Counted from the first letter of the stretch, positions 43,243-52,023 are shown. The stretch: DNA of 64,000 nucleotides from Zoogloea sp041908905 (GCF_041908905.1 NZ_JAYREK010000002.1:62001-126000), one strand, 5' to 3'. A program made the numbers and translations. Notes: a model not told the origin generated them from the sequence alone.

Positions 43243-43643
43243 ACGAAAACCGGCTTTCGGGCACGGCCACGGTGCTGATCCGCCGTGCCGCCGAAGATCT
43301 CATCAGCGAAGTGAACGGCGTCCGCGCAGTGGTGGTCGCCACCGCCGACGGCTTCGACGTGACCTCGGCGGTGCGCGGCCACCAGGAGCCCTCGCGGATC
43401 GCCGCGATGGCCAGCTCCATCGCCGCGATCAGCCTCGTGGTGTCGCAGGAGGCCCGGCTCGGCCGCCACCGCAGCGTGACCATCGACACCGACGACGGCT
43501 TCGCGGTGGTCTATGCGGTGCCCGGCGAGCACAGCGACCTGATCATCAACGCCATCGCCGGCCGCGAGGCGATCATCGGCCAGGTGATGTACCGGCTCGG
43601 CGCGATGGCCCGCCATGTGGCCGAGCTCGAGGCCCACAACTGA
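43239..43643 (+). CDS. Roadblock/LC7 domain protein, MglB-like
   Basis: A 134-residue protein with the roadblock pattern: helix (TVLIRRAAEDLISEVNGV), strand RAVVVATADGFDVTSAV, helix SRIAAMASSIAAISLVVSQEA, strands SVTIDTDDGFAVVYAVPG, and a last helix. In MglB these domains form dimers that bind the GTPase and stimulate hydrolysis; this is inferred from coupling to the upstream MglA-like gene (ATGA overlap). No membrane segment. Confidence 0.85.
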   Translation: MNENRLSGTATVLIRRAAEDLISEVNGVRAVVVATADGFDVTSAVRGHQEPSRIAAMASSIAAISLVVSQEARLGRHRSVTIDTDDGFAVVYAVPGEHSDLIINAIAGREAIIGQVMYRLGAMARHVAELEAHN

Positions 43644-43735
43644 GGCCCGGCGGCCCCGCACACGGAGCCCGGGCCCGGGCGCAGCCCGGCGCCTCCGCCT
43701 TCAACGCGCCAGCAACCCCGAACCACAGAGAAAAA

Positions 43736-44095
43736 ATGGTCAATATCAATCAATCCCTCGACACCATCATGACCGTCGAAGGCGCCCAGTGCGCGGCCCT
43801 CGTCGACTCCGGCAGCGGCATGCTGATGGGCGCGGTCGGCACCGGCGTGGACATGGAAATCGCCGCCGCCGGCAACACCGAGGTGGTGCGTTCCAAGCTC
43901 AAGACGATGCGCGCGCTCAGCCTCAACGACAGCATCGAGGACATGCTGATCACTCTCGGCAAGGCCTACCACATCATCCGCCCGATGGCGCACAAGGAAG
44001 GCGTCTTCCTGTACGCGGTGTTCGACCGCAACCGCGCCAACCTGGCCCTCGCCCGCCGCAAGATCCAGGACGTCGAGAAGGCGCTCGACTTCTAA
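43736..44095 (+). CDS. Second roadblock-like protein, 119 aa
   Basis: A shorter relative of the roadblock fold: MVNINQSLDTIMTVEGAQCAALVDSGSGM, then EVVRSKLKTMRALSLNDSIEDMLITLG, YHIIRPMAHKEGVFLYAVFDRNRANLALAR and a terminal helix. The divergence from the first roadblock gene suggests heterodimer formation or separate binding of GTPase and partner. CAGAGAAAAA precedes the ATG. It ends 83 bases before hpnC. Confidence 0.78.
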   Translation: MVNINQSLDTIMTVEGAQCAALVDSGSGMLMGAVGTGVDMEIAAAGNTEVVRSKLKTMRALSLNDSIEDMLITLGKAYHIIRPMAHKEGVFLYAVFDRNRANLALARRKIQDVEKALDF

Positions 44096-44178
44096 ACCCG
44101 CGGCACGCGCCCGGCCCGCCGGGCGCTCCGCCTTCCGCGCGCCGGGCTCCCCCAGTCCTTGTATACTCCGGGCCGCCC

Positions 44179-45000
44179 ATGCCCGTCGAACACTACGAAA
44201 ACTTCCCGGTCGCGTCCTTCCTGCTGCCCGCGCGCCTGCGCGAGCCGGTGGAGGCGATCTACGCCTTTGCCCGCTCCGCCGACGACATCGCCGACGAGGG
44301 CAACGCGCTGGCGCGGGTGCGGCTGGAGCGGCTCGACGCCTACCGGCGCCACCTGCGCGCCGCCGTCCGCAAGCGCCCCATCGACGACCCCGAGCTGGCG
44401 CCGATGTTCGAGCGGCTGGGCCGCAACATCCGGCACCACCAGCTGCCGGTACCCCTGCTCGGCGACCTGCTCGACGCCTTCAGCCAGGACGTGCGCCAGA
44501 CCCGCTACGCCGACTTCGCCGAGCTCTCCGACTACTGCCGCCGCTCGGCCAACCCGGTGGGGCGGCTGCTGCTGCACCTCTACAAGGCCGACACCCCCGA
44601 CAACCTGCTGCTGTCCGACAAGATCTGCACCGCCCTGCAGCTCATCAACTTCTGGCAGGACGTGGAGGTGGACTGGCGCAAGAGCCGCATCTACATCCCG
44701 CTGGCCGACATGGAGCGCTTCGGCGTCACCGAAGCGGTGATCGCCGGCGGCGAGGTCACGCCGCAGTTCTCGGCGCTGATGGACTTCGAGATCCAGCGCG
44801 CCCGCACCCTGATGCTCCACGGCGCACCCCTCGCCCGCCGGCTGCCCGGCCGTGTCGGCTGGGAGCTGCGCCTGGTGGTACAGGGCGGCCTCGCCATCCT
44901 CGACAAGATAGAAGGCGTCGGCTACGACGTGTTCACCCGCCGCCCGACCCTCGGCAAAACAGACTGGCTGCGCCTCGCCTGGCGCGCCGCCACCCGGTAG
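44179..45000 (+). CDS. hpnC: Squalene synthase HpnC (hydroxysqualene-forming half-reaction partner)
   Basis: A 273-residue trans-prenyltransferase of the HpnC type. FARSADDIADEGNALA is the first Asp-rich motif and LINFWQDVEVDWRKSRIYIPLADMERFG the second; RRSANPVGRLLLHLY is conserved in the family. In HpnCDE pathways HpnD makes presqualene diphosphate and HpnC converts it to hydroxysqualene. TATACT is at 44162-44167, just before the ATG, so the operon may have its own promoter. hpnD follows after 6 bases. Confidence 0.92.
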   Translation: MPVEHYENFPVASFLLPARLREPVEAIYAFARSADDIADEGNALARVRLERLDAYRRHLRAAVRKRPIDDPELAPMFERLGRNIRHHQLPVPLLGDLLDAFSQDVRQTRYADFAELSDYCRRSANPVGRLLLHLYKADTPDNLLLSDKICTALQLINFWQDVEVDWRKSRIYIPLADMERFGVTEAVIAGGEVTPQFSALMDFEIQRARTLMLHGAPLARRLPGRVGWELRLVVQGGLAILDKIEGVGYDVFTRRPTLGKTDWLRLAWRAATR

Positions 45001-45006
45001 CCCCCC

Positions 45007-45843
45007 ATGACCGATCCCCACGCCTATTGCCAGGAGAAAGCCGCCAGCAGCGGCTCCAGCTTCTACTACAGCTTCATGTTCCTGCCGCCCGAGCGGCGCC
45101 AGGCGATCACCGCCCTGTACGCCTTCTGCCGCGAGGTGGACGACGTGGTCGACGAATGCCACGACGTCCAGGTGGCCCAGGCCAAGCTCGACTGGTGGCG
45201 CAACGAGGTGCGCCAGGTGTATGGCGGCCAGCCCCAGCACCCGGTCGGCCAGGCCCTGCAGGACATCGTCCAGCGCTTTCCGCTGCCCATGGAGCAGCTG
45301 CTCGAGATCATCGACGGCATGCAGATGGACCTCAGCCAGACCCGCTACCTCGACTGGAAGGCCCTCAACCTCTACTGCTACCGGGTGGCCAGCGTGGTCG
45401 GGCTGCTGTCGGCCGAGATCTTCGGCTACACCAACCGCCAGACCCTCAAGTACGCCCACGACCTCGGCCTCGCCTTTCAGCTCACCAACATCATCCGCGA
45501 CGTGGGCGAGGACGCCCGCCGCGGCCGCATCTACCTGCCCATCGACGAGCTGCAGCGCTTCAACGTGCCGGCCCGGCAGATCCTCGACGGCGAGCACAGC
45601 GACAACTTCCGCGCGCTGATGGCCTTCCAGGCCGAGCGCGCCCGCCAGCTCTACGACCAGGCCTTCGCCCAGCTCCCGGCCGAAGACCGCAAGGCCCAGC
45701 GCCCCGGCCTGATCATGGCCGCCATCTACCGCACCCTGCTCGACGAGATCGAGGCCGACGGCTTCCTGGTGCTCGACCGCCGCACCTCCCTCACGCCGCT
45801 GCGCAAGATCTGGATCGCCGGGCGCACCTGGTTCAAGGGATGA
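45007..45843 (+). CDS. hpnD: Presqualene diphosphate synthase
   Basis: A 278-residue prenyltransferase joining two farnesyl diphosphates. Motifs: SSFYYSFMFLPPERRQAITALYAFCREVDDVVDE with the first DxxxD at 45-49, YCYRVASVVGLLSAEIFGY, and LTNIIRDVGEDARRGRIYLPIDEL with the second Asp-rich motif. It overlaps hpnE by four bases (ATGA). Products lead to squalene for hopanoids. Confidence 0.94.
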   Translation: MTDPHAYCQEKAASSGSSFYYSFMFLPPERRQAITALYAFCREVDDVVDECHDVQVAQAKLDWWRNEVRQVYGGQPQHPVGQALQDIVQRFPLPMEQLLEIIDGMQMDLSQTRYLDWKALNLYCYRVASVVGLLSAEIFGYTNRQTLKYAHDLGLAFQLTNIIRDVGEDARRGRIYLPIDELQRFNVPARQILDGEHSDNFRALMAFQAERARQLYDQAFAQLPAEDRKAQRPGLIMAAIYRTLLDEIEADGFLVLDRRTSLTPLRKIWIAGRTWFKG

Positions 45844-47168
45844 GCCCCGCGCCCCAGGTGGCGGTGGTCGGCGGCGGCTACGCCGGCTTCGCCGCGGCCG
45901 TCACCCTGGCCCGCGGCGGCGCGAGGGTGACCCTGTTCGAGGGCTCCCGCGTGCTCGGCGGCCGCGCCCGGGTCGTCGAGAAGGACGGCTACCGGGTCGA
46001 CAACGGCCAGCACATCCTGCTCGGCGCCTACACCGAAACCCTGCGCATGCTGCGCCTGGTGGGGGTCAAGCCCAGCGTGCTCGAAACCCGCCGGCTGACC
46101 CTGGCCTACCCCGGCGAAGGCTGCGCGCTGCGCGCCGCGCCGCTGCCCGCCCCGCTGCACCTGGCCGTCGGCCTGCTGCGCGCCCGCGGCCTCGGCCTCG
46201 CCGACAAGCTCGCCATGGCGCGCCTGATGCGCCACCTCAAGGCGCGCCGCTTCCGCATCGAGCCCGACCGCCCGGTAGCCGCCCTGCTCGCCGACACCGC
46301 CCAGACCGAACGCCTCAGCCGGCTGATCTGGGAGCCCCTCTGCGTCGCCGCCCTCAACACCCCGGTCGGCGACGCCTCGGCCCAGGTCTTCGCCAGCGTG
46401 CTGCGCGACAGCCTCGCCGCCGGCGAATCCGCCTCGCACCTGCTGATCCCGCGGGTGGACCTCTCCGAGCTCTTCCCGGTGCCCGCCTCCCGCTGGCTCG
46501 CCATGCGCGGCCACACGGTGCGCAGCTGCGAACCCATCCAGGCCATCACGCGGGACGACGACCGCCTCGTCCTCGACGGTGACCCGCGGAGCACCCGCTA
46601 CGACCACGTGGTGGTGGCCACCGCGCCCTACCACGTGGGCGGGCTGGTCGCCGGCCTGCCGGCGCTCGCCCCGGTCGTCGAGCAACTCGCCGCCCTGCGC
46701 CACGAGCCCATCCTCACCGCCTGGCTCGCCTTCGACGGCCCGGTGCGCTTCCCCGAGCCCATGATCGGCCTCGCCGGCGGCTACGGCCAGTGGGCCTTCG
46801 ACCGCGCCGCCCTCGGCGGCCCCGAGGGCCTCGTCGGCGTCGTCATCAGCGCCCGCGGCCGCCACCAGGACCTCGGCCGCGAGGCCCTCGAGATCGCCCT
46901 GCTGGCCGAGCTGCAGCACGCCGTCGGCCCGCTGCCCGCCCTCAAGTGGTCGCAGCTCATCACCGAGAAGCGCGCCACCTTCGCCTGCACGCCGGGGCTC
47001 GCCCGCCCCGCGTGCGCCACCCCCGACCCGCGCCTGTGGCTGGCCGGCGACTACACCGCCTCGACCTACCCCGCCACCCTCGAATCCGCCATCCAGAGCG
47101 GCGTCAGCGCGGCTCGAGGCATCCTCAAGGCCTGCGGGCTGAAGGAAGCGGGCCTGCTGGGCCTGTAA
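45840..47168 (+). CDS. hpnE: Hydroxysqualene dehydroxylase
   Basis: A 442-residue FAD-dependent amine-oxidase-fold enzyme reducing hydroxysqualene to squalene. The dinucleotide-binding GGGYAGFAAAVTLARGG starts the chain; RVVEKDGYRVDNGQHILLGAYTE is the family HpnE signature; the C-terminal FAD segment is RLWLAGDYTASTYPATLESAIQSG. Start ATG 45840 overlaps hpnD. No squalene-hopene cyclase gene is in the window, so shc must lie elsewhere. Confidence 0.94.
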   Translation: MSPAPQVAVVGGGYAGFAAAVTLARGGARVTLFEGSRVLGGRARVVEKDGYRVDNGQHILLGAYTETLRMLRLVGVKPSVLETRRLTLAYPGEGCALRAAPLPAPLHLAVGLLRARGLGLADKLAMARLMRHLKARRFRIEPDRPVAALLADTAQTERLSRLIWEPLCVAALNTPVGDASAQVFASVLRDSLAAGESASHLLIPRVDLSELFPVPASRWLAMRGHTVRSCEPIQAITRDDDRLVLDGDPRSTRYDHVVVATAPYHVGGLVAGLPALAPVVEQLAALRHEPILTAWLAFDGPVRFPEPMIGLAGGYGQWAFDRAALGGPEGLVGVVISARGRHQDLGREALEIALLAELQHAVGPLPALKWSQLITEKRATFACTPGLARPACATPDPRLWLAGDYTASTYPATLESAIQSGVSAARGILKACGLKEAGLLGL

Positions 47169-47306
47169 GCACGACAGCCCCCGCTGCCCCGCTGGCCGTC
47201 ACGCCGCGCAACAAATCACCCCACACCCGCCCCCGCCCGGCTAAAATCGGGCCATCCCATTGATTTTTCAGCGACGCCGCGTGGCGTCGCGCTGCTTTTA
47301 CGGCCC

Positions 47307-47672
47307 ATGACCACGATTTACGGCATCAAGAACTGCGACACCATGAAGAAGGCCTTCGCCTGGCTCGACCAGCACGGCGTCGCCTACACTTTCCACGACT
47401 ACAAGAAATCCGGCATCGACTCGGCCCGGCTGCACGCCTGGAGCAAGGCCATCGGCTGGAAGACCCTGATCAACACCCGCGGCACCACCTGGCGCAAGCT
47501 CACCCCCGAGCAGCAGGCCATCGACACCCAGAGCGCCGCCGTGCAGCTGATGCAGGAGCACCCCAGCCTGATCCGCCGCCCGGTGCTCGAGACCGCCGGT
47601 GGCCAGCTGCTGGCCGGCTTCGACCCGGACCTCTACACCAGCCTCGCCACCCCCGCCGGAGCCACCGAATGA
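47307..47672 (+). CDS. ArsC/Spx-family protein (YffB-like)
   Basis: A 121-residue thioredoxin-fold protein. The single active-site-like cysteine is in IYGIKNCDTMKKAFAWLDQ; RGTTWRKL and LIRRPVLETAGGQLLAGFDP follow, as in YffB and other ArsC-related proteins whose arsenate reductase role is doubtful because the extra arginines and partner cysteines are absent. TAAAAT at 47242 is a possible -10. The stop overlaps hslO by four bases. Confidence 0.87.
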   Translation: MTTIYGIKNCDTMKKAFAWLDQHGVAYTFHDYKKSGIDSARLHAWSKAIGWKTLINTRGTTWRKLTPEQQAIDTQSAAVQLMQEHPSLIRRPVLETAGGQLLAGFDPDLYTSLATPAGATE

Positions 47673-48544
47673 GCGATTCCACCAGCTACGTCCAGCGCTT
47701 CCTCCTCGACGACCTCGACATCCGCGGCGCCCTCGTCAAGCTCGACGACGTGTGGCGCGCCCTCCTCGAAAACCGCGACTACCCACCCGCCGTACGCGAC
47801 CTGCTCGGCGCCATGGGCGCCGTCGTCACCGTGATCGGCGGCAACCTCAAGCAGCCCGGCCGCCTCACCGTGCAGCTGCAGGGCCACGGCCCGGTCAGCC
47901 TGCTGGTGGTGGACATCACCGAAGCCCTCAACCTGCGCGGCTACGCCAAGGCCTCCCCCGAGGCCGCCGGCAAGGCGGGCATCGGCGAGCTGCTCGGCGA
48001 CGGCCAGCTGCTGCTCAGCCTCGACATGCCCGAGCTGCGCCACCCCTACCAGAGCTACGTGCCCATCGACGGCGACACCATCGCCGAGGTCTTCGAGCAC
48101 TACCTCACCCAGTCCGAGCAGCAGCCCGCCACGCTGCACACCGCCTGCTCCGCCAGCGCCGCCGCCTGCCTGTTCCTGCAGAAGCTGCCCGACGCCGACA
48201 AGAAAGACCCGGACGGCTGGGACCGCATCACCCGTCTCGCCGCCACCCTGCGCGACGAGGAGCTGCTGGGCCTGCCCGCCGACGAGATCCTCACCCGCCT
48301 CTTCCACCAGGAGACAGTGCGGCTCTTCGACGCCCGCGAGGTCAGCCACCACTGGCCCCACGACTGGGACAAGGTGCGCAACATGCTGCGCGCCCTGGGC
48401 CGCGCCGAGCTCGACGCGATGCTCGCCGAGCACGGCGAAGTCCTGGTCCACGACGACCTCTCCAACCACGAATACCGGCTCAGCGCCGACGACGTGGCAG
48501 CCCTCTTCACCGAACCGGCCGCCGAACCCCGCACCCTGCATTGA
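47669..48544 (+). CDS. hslO: Hsp33-family chaperone lacking the zinc-binding cysteines
   Basis: A 291-residue protein clearly of the Hsp33 family: QRFLLDDLDIRGALVKLDDVW, the substrate-binding GHGPVSLLVVDIT, YQSYVPIDGDTIAEVFEHYLTQSEQQPA and the linker region, and the C-terminal LRALGRAELDAMLAEHGEVLV. Canonical Hsp33 ends with CxC and CxxC binding Zn as the redox switch. Here those places read W229/H231 (in SHHWPHDWDKV) and D262/S265 (in HDDLSNHEYRL); cysteines remain only at about 150 and 157 in TACSASAAAC. It is likely a chaperone without peroxide sensing. Confidence 0.88.
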   Translation: MSDSTSYVQRFLLDDLDIRGALVKLDDVWRALLENRDYPPAVRDLLGAMGAVVTVIGGNLKQPGRLTVQLQGHGPVSLLVVDITEALNLRGYAKASPEAAGKAGIGELLGDGQLLLSLDMPELRHPYQSYVPIDGDTIAEVFEHYLTQSEQQPATLHTACSASAAACLFLQKLPDADKKDPDGWDRITRLAATLRDEELLGLPADEILTRLFHQETVRLFDAREVSHHWPHDWDKVRNMLRALGRAELDAMLAEHGEVLVHDDLSNHEYRLSADDVAALFTEPAAEPRTLH

Positions 48545-48617
48545 TTCCGGGCCGGGCTTGCCCGAAACCCTTCTGAAACGTAGACTTAGGCGGTTTTTGT
48601 CCGCGCACACCTCATCC

Positions 48618-49433
48618 ATGGCCGACGCAAGCCTTCAGGGCAAACTGATCGAGTTCAAAGGCGCCAGCCTGGCCGTCATGACCGCCAGCCTCCGCGACAC
48701 CGACGCCGTTCGGCTCGCCGATGCCCTCCACATGATGCTCGGCGGCATGCCCGACTTCTTCGCCGGCGAGCCGGCCATCCTGGACTTCGCCCAGCTCGCC
48801 AGCACCCCCGACCGGGTCGACTGGACAGCCATCCTCAGCCTGCTGCGCCGCTACCAGGTGCAGCCCATCGGTGTGCGCCACCTGCCGGACCACCTCGTCG
48901 AAGGCGCCCGCCGCGCCGGCCTGGCCGTGCTGGGCAGCGACGGGCTGTCGGCCGAGCGCCCCCTGGGCGCCCCCCAGGCCATGCCGCAGACGCCCCCGCC
49001 GGCCCCAGCCCCGGCACCCGCCCCGGCCGAGCCGCCCGCCGCCATCCTGGCCGCGGCCGCCGCTGCGGAGCCGCCCGGCGTCGCCCCCACCCTCATCGTC
49101 GACCGCCCGCTGCGCTCCGGCCAGCAGGTGTATGCCAAGGGCGGCGACCTGGTGCTGCTCGCCGGCATGAGCCCCGGCTCCGAGATCATCGCCGACGGCA
49201 GCATCCACTGCTACGGCCCGCTGCGCGGCCGCGCCCTGGCCGGCGCCCGCGGCGACACCTCGGCGCGCATCTTCAGCACCAATTTCGGCCCCGAACTCGT
49301 CTCCATCGCCGGGGTGTATCGCACCTTCGAGCGCGGCATCCCCCAGTCGGTCGGCGGGCGCGGCGCCCAGGTACGGCTGACGGGCACCGACAATCTGCAT
49401 ACTCTGGAAATCACTCCGCTCCAGCCCAGCTGA
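48618..49433 (+). CDS. minC: Septum site-determining protein MinC
   Basis: A 271-residue FtsZ assembly inhibitor. The N-terminal domain begins LIEFKGASLAVMTASLRDT and includes FFAGEPAILDFAQL; a Pro/Ala linker (AMPQTPPPAPAPAPAPAEPP) follows; the C-terminal beta-helix that binds MinD has LRSGQQVYAKGGDLVLLAGMSPGSEIIADGSIHCYGPLRGRALAG. It is the first gene of minCDE, 28 bases before minD. Confidence 0.96.
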   Translation: MADASLQGKLIEFKGASLAVMTASLRDTDAVRLADALHMMLGGMPDFFAGEPAILDFAQLASTPDRVDWTAILSLLRRYQVQPIGVRHLPDHLVEGARRAGLAVLGSDGLSAERPLGAPQAMPQTPPPAPAPAPAPAEPPAAILAAAAAAEPPGVAPTLIVDRPLRSGQQVYAKGGDLVLLAGMSPGSEIIADGSIHCYGPLRGRALAGARGDTSARIFSTNFGPELVSIAGVYRTFERGIPQSVGGRGAQVRLTGTDNLHTLEITPLQPS

Positions 49434-49461
49434 AGCGACGTCCATCTTTGAAGGGAACATC

Positions 49462-50280
49462 GTGGCAGCACGCGTCATCGTAGTAACGTCCGGCAAGGGC
49501 GGTGTCGGCAAAACCACCAGCAGCGCCAGCATCTCCAGCGGCCTCGCGCTGCGCGGCTTCAAGACCGCGGTGATCGACTTCGACGTCGGCCTGCGCAACC
49601 TCGACCTCATCATGGGCTGCGAGCGCCGCGTGGTTTACGACCTGATCAACGTCGTCAATGGCGAGGCCAACCTCAACCAGGCCCTGATCAAGGACAAGCA
49701 CTGCGACAACCTCTTCGTGCTGCCCGCCTCCCAGACCCGCGACAAGGACGCCCTCACCGAGGAAGGCGTCGAGAAGGTGCTCGCCGACCTCACCCACATG
49801 GGCTTCGACTACGTGGTGTGCGACTCCCCGGCCGGCATCGAGCGCGGCGCGGTGATGGCCCTCACCTTCGCCGACGACGCCTTCATCGTCACCAACCCCG
49901 AGGTCTCCTCGGTGCGCGACTCCGACCGCATCCTGGGCATCCTGCAGAGCAAGAGCCGCCGCGCCATCGAAGGCCGCGAGCCGGTCAAGGAACACCTGCT
50001 GGTGTCGCGCTACGCGCCCAAGCGCGTCGAGGACGGCGAGATGCTCTCCTACAAGGACGTGCAGGAGCTGCTGCGCATCCCGCTGATCGGCGTGATCCCC
50101 GAATCCGACGACGTGCTGCAGGCCTCCAACCAGGGCACGCCGGCAATTCACCTCAAGGACAGCGACGTGGCCACCGCCTACCAGGACGTGGTGGCCCGCT
50201 ACCTGGGCGAAGACCGCCCGCTGCGCTTCGTCAGCTACGAAAAGCCCGGCCTGCTGAAGCGCCTCTTCGGAGGCAAGTGA
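49462..50280 (+). CDS. minD: Septum site-determining ATPase MinD
   Basis: A 272-residue membrane-cycling ATPase. Deviant Walker A VTSGKGGVGKTTSSASISSG, FDVGLRNLDLIMGCERRVVYD, VCDSPAGIERGA and the C-terminal amphipathic membrane-targeting helix PGLLKRLFGGK. Start GTG 49462 with AAGGGAAC. It recruits MinC and is cleared by MinE. Confidence 0.97.
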   Translation: MAARVIVVTSGKGGVGKTTSSASISSGLALRGFKTAVIDFDVGLRNLDLIMGCERRVVYDLINVVNGEANLNQALIKDKHCDNLFVLPASQTRDKDALTEEGVEKVLADLTHMGFDYVVCDSPAGIERGAVMALTFADDAFIVTNPEVSSVRDSDRILGILQSKSRRAIEGREPVKEHLLVSRYAPKRVEDGEMLSYKDVQELLRIPLIGVIPESDDVLQASNQGTPAIHLKDSDVATAYQDVVARYLGEDRPLRFVSYEKPGLLKRLFGGK

Positions 50281-50281
50281 G

Positions 50282-50539
50282 ATGTCGCTGCTCTCCTACT
50301 TTTTCGGCTCCAAGCCGAAAACCGCCTCGGTGGCCAAGGAGCGCCTGTCGCTCATCATCGCCCACGAGCGCGGCACCAACCGCACCCCCGATTTCCTGCC
50401 GGCACTGCAGCGGGAACTCATCGAGGTGATCTCCAAGTACGTCAATGTGGGCGCCGACGACATCAAGGTCCAGCTCGAAAAGCAGGACAATTGCGAGATC
50501 CTCGAGGTCAACATCACGCTGCCCGAGCAGCCCAAGTAA
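50282..50539 (+). CDS. minE: Cell division topological specificity factor MinE
   Basis: An 85-residue MinE. The N-terminal membrane/MinD-binding segment is SLLSYFFGSKPKTASVAKERL, then IIAHERGTNRTPDFLPALQRELIEVISKYV and VQLEKQDNCEILEVNITLP. It starts two bases after the minD stop. Together with MinC and MinD it confines the division site to midcell. Confidence 0.96.
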   Translation: MSLLSYFFGSKPKTASVAKERLSLIIAHERGTNRTPDFLPALQRELIEVISKYVNVGADDIKVQLEKQDNCEILEVNITLPEQPK

Positions 50540-50547
50540 GCCGTACC

Positions 50548-50632
50548 GCCCGGATGGTGAAACTGGTAAACACTGCGGACTTAAAATCCGCCGGCGCAAG
50601 CCTTACGGGTTCGATTCCCGTTCCGGGCACCA
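50548..50632 (+). tRNA. leuZ: tRNA-Leu (anticodon UAA)
   Basis: An 85-base cloverleaf with encoded CCA. Acceptor arms GCCCGGA/TCCGGGC, anticodon stem GCGGA/TCCGC around the loop CTTAAAA with anticodon TAA, a long class II variable arm, and a T-arm GGGTTCGATTCCC. It starts eight bases after minE. Confidence 0.96.
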
Positions 50633-50651
50633 ACACCCCACGGCAGCCATC

Positions 50652-51071
50652 GTGATCGTCCTCGACCTCTGCTGCGACCACGAGCACCGCTTCGAGGCGT
50701 GGTTTGCCTCCAGCGAGGCCTTCGACACCCAGCTCGCCGCCGGCCTGGTGAGCTGCCCCCACTGCGACAGCCGGCAGGTGCGCCGGCTGCCGTCGGCACC
50801 TTACGTGCAAACATCTTCCCACTCGGCCCCCGCGCGGCCGCAGCCCGACCTCAAGGTGATCGCCGCCCGGCTCATCGAGGCCCTGCGCGCCGCCGCCAGC
50901 CAGTCGGAGGACGTGGGCGAGCGCTTCGCCGACGAGGCCCGCCGCATCCACCACGGCGAGGCCGAGGAGCGCGCGATCCGCGGCCAGGCCAGCTCCGCCG
51001 ACCTGCTCGAGCTGATCGACGAGGGCATTCCCATCCTGCCGGTGCCGCCGGACAAGGACGACCTGCACTAG
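50652..51071 (+). CDS. DUF1178 family protein
   Basis: A 139-residue protein starting at GTG 50652. It has the DUF1178 pattern: IVLDLCCDHEHRFEAWFAS, SCPHCDSRQVRRLPSAPYV with a CxxC knuckle, and a helical C-terminal half with EDVGERFADEARRIHHGEAE. Function is unknown; the N-terminal cysteines look like a small zinc ribbon. It lies 20 bases after the tRNA and 28 before the iclR gene. Confidence 0.88.
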   Translation: MIVLDLCCDHEHRFEAWFASSEAFDTQLAAGLVSCPHCDSRQVRRLPSAPYVQTSSHSAPARPQPDLKVIAARLIEALRAAASQSEDVGERFADEARRIHHGEAEERAIRGQASSADLLELIDEGIPILPVPPDKDDLH

Positions 51072-51098
51072 CCCGGCGCCAGCCGCCGCGACCGCCCC

Positions 51099-51896
51099 AT
51101 GAAGACCATCAACGCCCTCGAGCGTGGTCTCGACGTGCTGCGCAAGCTGAACGAACGCCACGGCCAGTCCCTGGCCGAACTCCACGCCGCCACCGGCATC
51201 CCCAAGCCCAGCCTGCTGCGCATCCTCGACACCCTCGAGGCCAGCGGCTTCGCCTGGCGGGCCATCGGCGACGGGCGCTACCGGCGGCGCTTCGCGCTGA
51301 TCCTGCGGCCCAGCATCGCCGACGAGCTGCTGGCCATCGGCGAGATCGCCGCGCCCTTCCTCGAGAACCTGCGCCGCAAGGTGATCTGGCCCTCCGACGT
51401 GCTGGTGTTCCGGGATTTCCGCATGGAACTCGTCGAAACCTCCCGCCGCCAGAGCACCCTCGGCGTCGCCATGTACCCCCTCGGCTACCGGGTCGAGATG
51501 TTCCTGTCGGCCCCCGGGCGGGCCTGGCTGGCCTTCTGCAGCGACGCCGAGCGCGAGACGGTGCTCGCCGACGCCGCCCTCCACCCGCCCATGCTCCAGC
51601 GCAGCCGCGACCTGCTGCGCGGCGGGCTGGCGGACATCCTCGACGAGACCCGGCGCCTCGGCTACGCCTCCCGCGACCCGCTGTTCGGCGGCGCCGACGA
51701 CAAGGACATCAGCGTCATCGACGACCGCCTCGACGCCATCGCGGTGCCGCTGATGGCCGGCGGGCGCGTGCTTGCCACGATGAACCTGGTGTGGCCGCGC
51801 AAGTACAGGCTCAAGGAGCAGATCGTCCGCGAGCACCTGGCCGACCTGCAGGAAGCCGCCGCCTCGATCGCCGCTGCCTTCTCCCGCGCTGGCTGA
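51099..51896 (+). CDS. IclR family transcriptional regulator
   Basis: A 265-residue regulator. The N-terminal winged HTH is ALERGLDVLRKLNERHGQSLAELHAATGIPKPSLLRILDTLEASGF; the C-terminal effector domain has VFRDFRMELVETSRR, YPLGYRVEMFLSAPGRAWLAF and DDRLDAIAVPLMAGG. Members respond to aromatic or small carboxylic effectors. A palindrome suiting IclR-type proteins lies 128 bases downstream in front of the sulfatase gene, making that its likely target. Confidence 0.92.
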   Translation: MKTINALERGLDVLRKLNERHGQSLAELHAATGIPKPSLLRILDTLEASGFAWRAIGDGRYRRRFALILRPSIADELLAIGEIAAPFLENLRRKVIWPSDVLVFRDFRMELVETSRRQSTLGVAMYPLGYRVEMFLSAPGRAWLAFCSDAERETVLADAALHPPMLQRSRDLLRGGLADILDETRRLGYASRDPLFGGADDKDISVIDDRLDAIAVPLMAGGRVLATMNLVWPRKYRLKEQIVREHLADLQEAAASIAAAFSRAG

Positions 51897-51928
51897 GCGC
51901 CCCCCGGGGCCGGGCTCCGCCCAGCCCG

Positions 51929-51976
51929 CCCCCCCGAGGGGGGGTAAGGAAACTTGGGGCGGCCCTGCGTTTCCTT
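51929..51976. repeat. Two nested stem-loops downstream of iclR
   Basis: CCCCCCC-GA-GGGGGGG (51929-51944) is followed by AAGGAAAC (51946-51953) and GTTTCCTT (51969-51976), a perfect 8-bp pair. Preceding bases CCCCCCGGGGCCGGGCTCCG also pair partly. This is the kind of C/G-run repeat dispersed in betaproteobacterial intergenic regions; it can serve as the iclR terminator. Confidence 0.6.
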
Positions 51977-52023
51977 GAGCGCCCCCCCGGAACGCCGCCA
52001 CGGCCCCGGAAAACACCCCTGGT

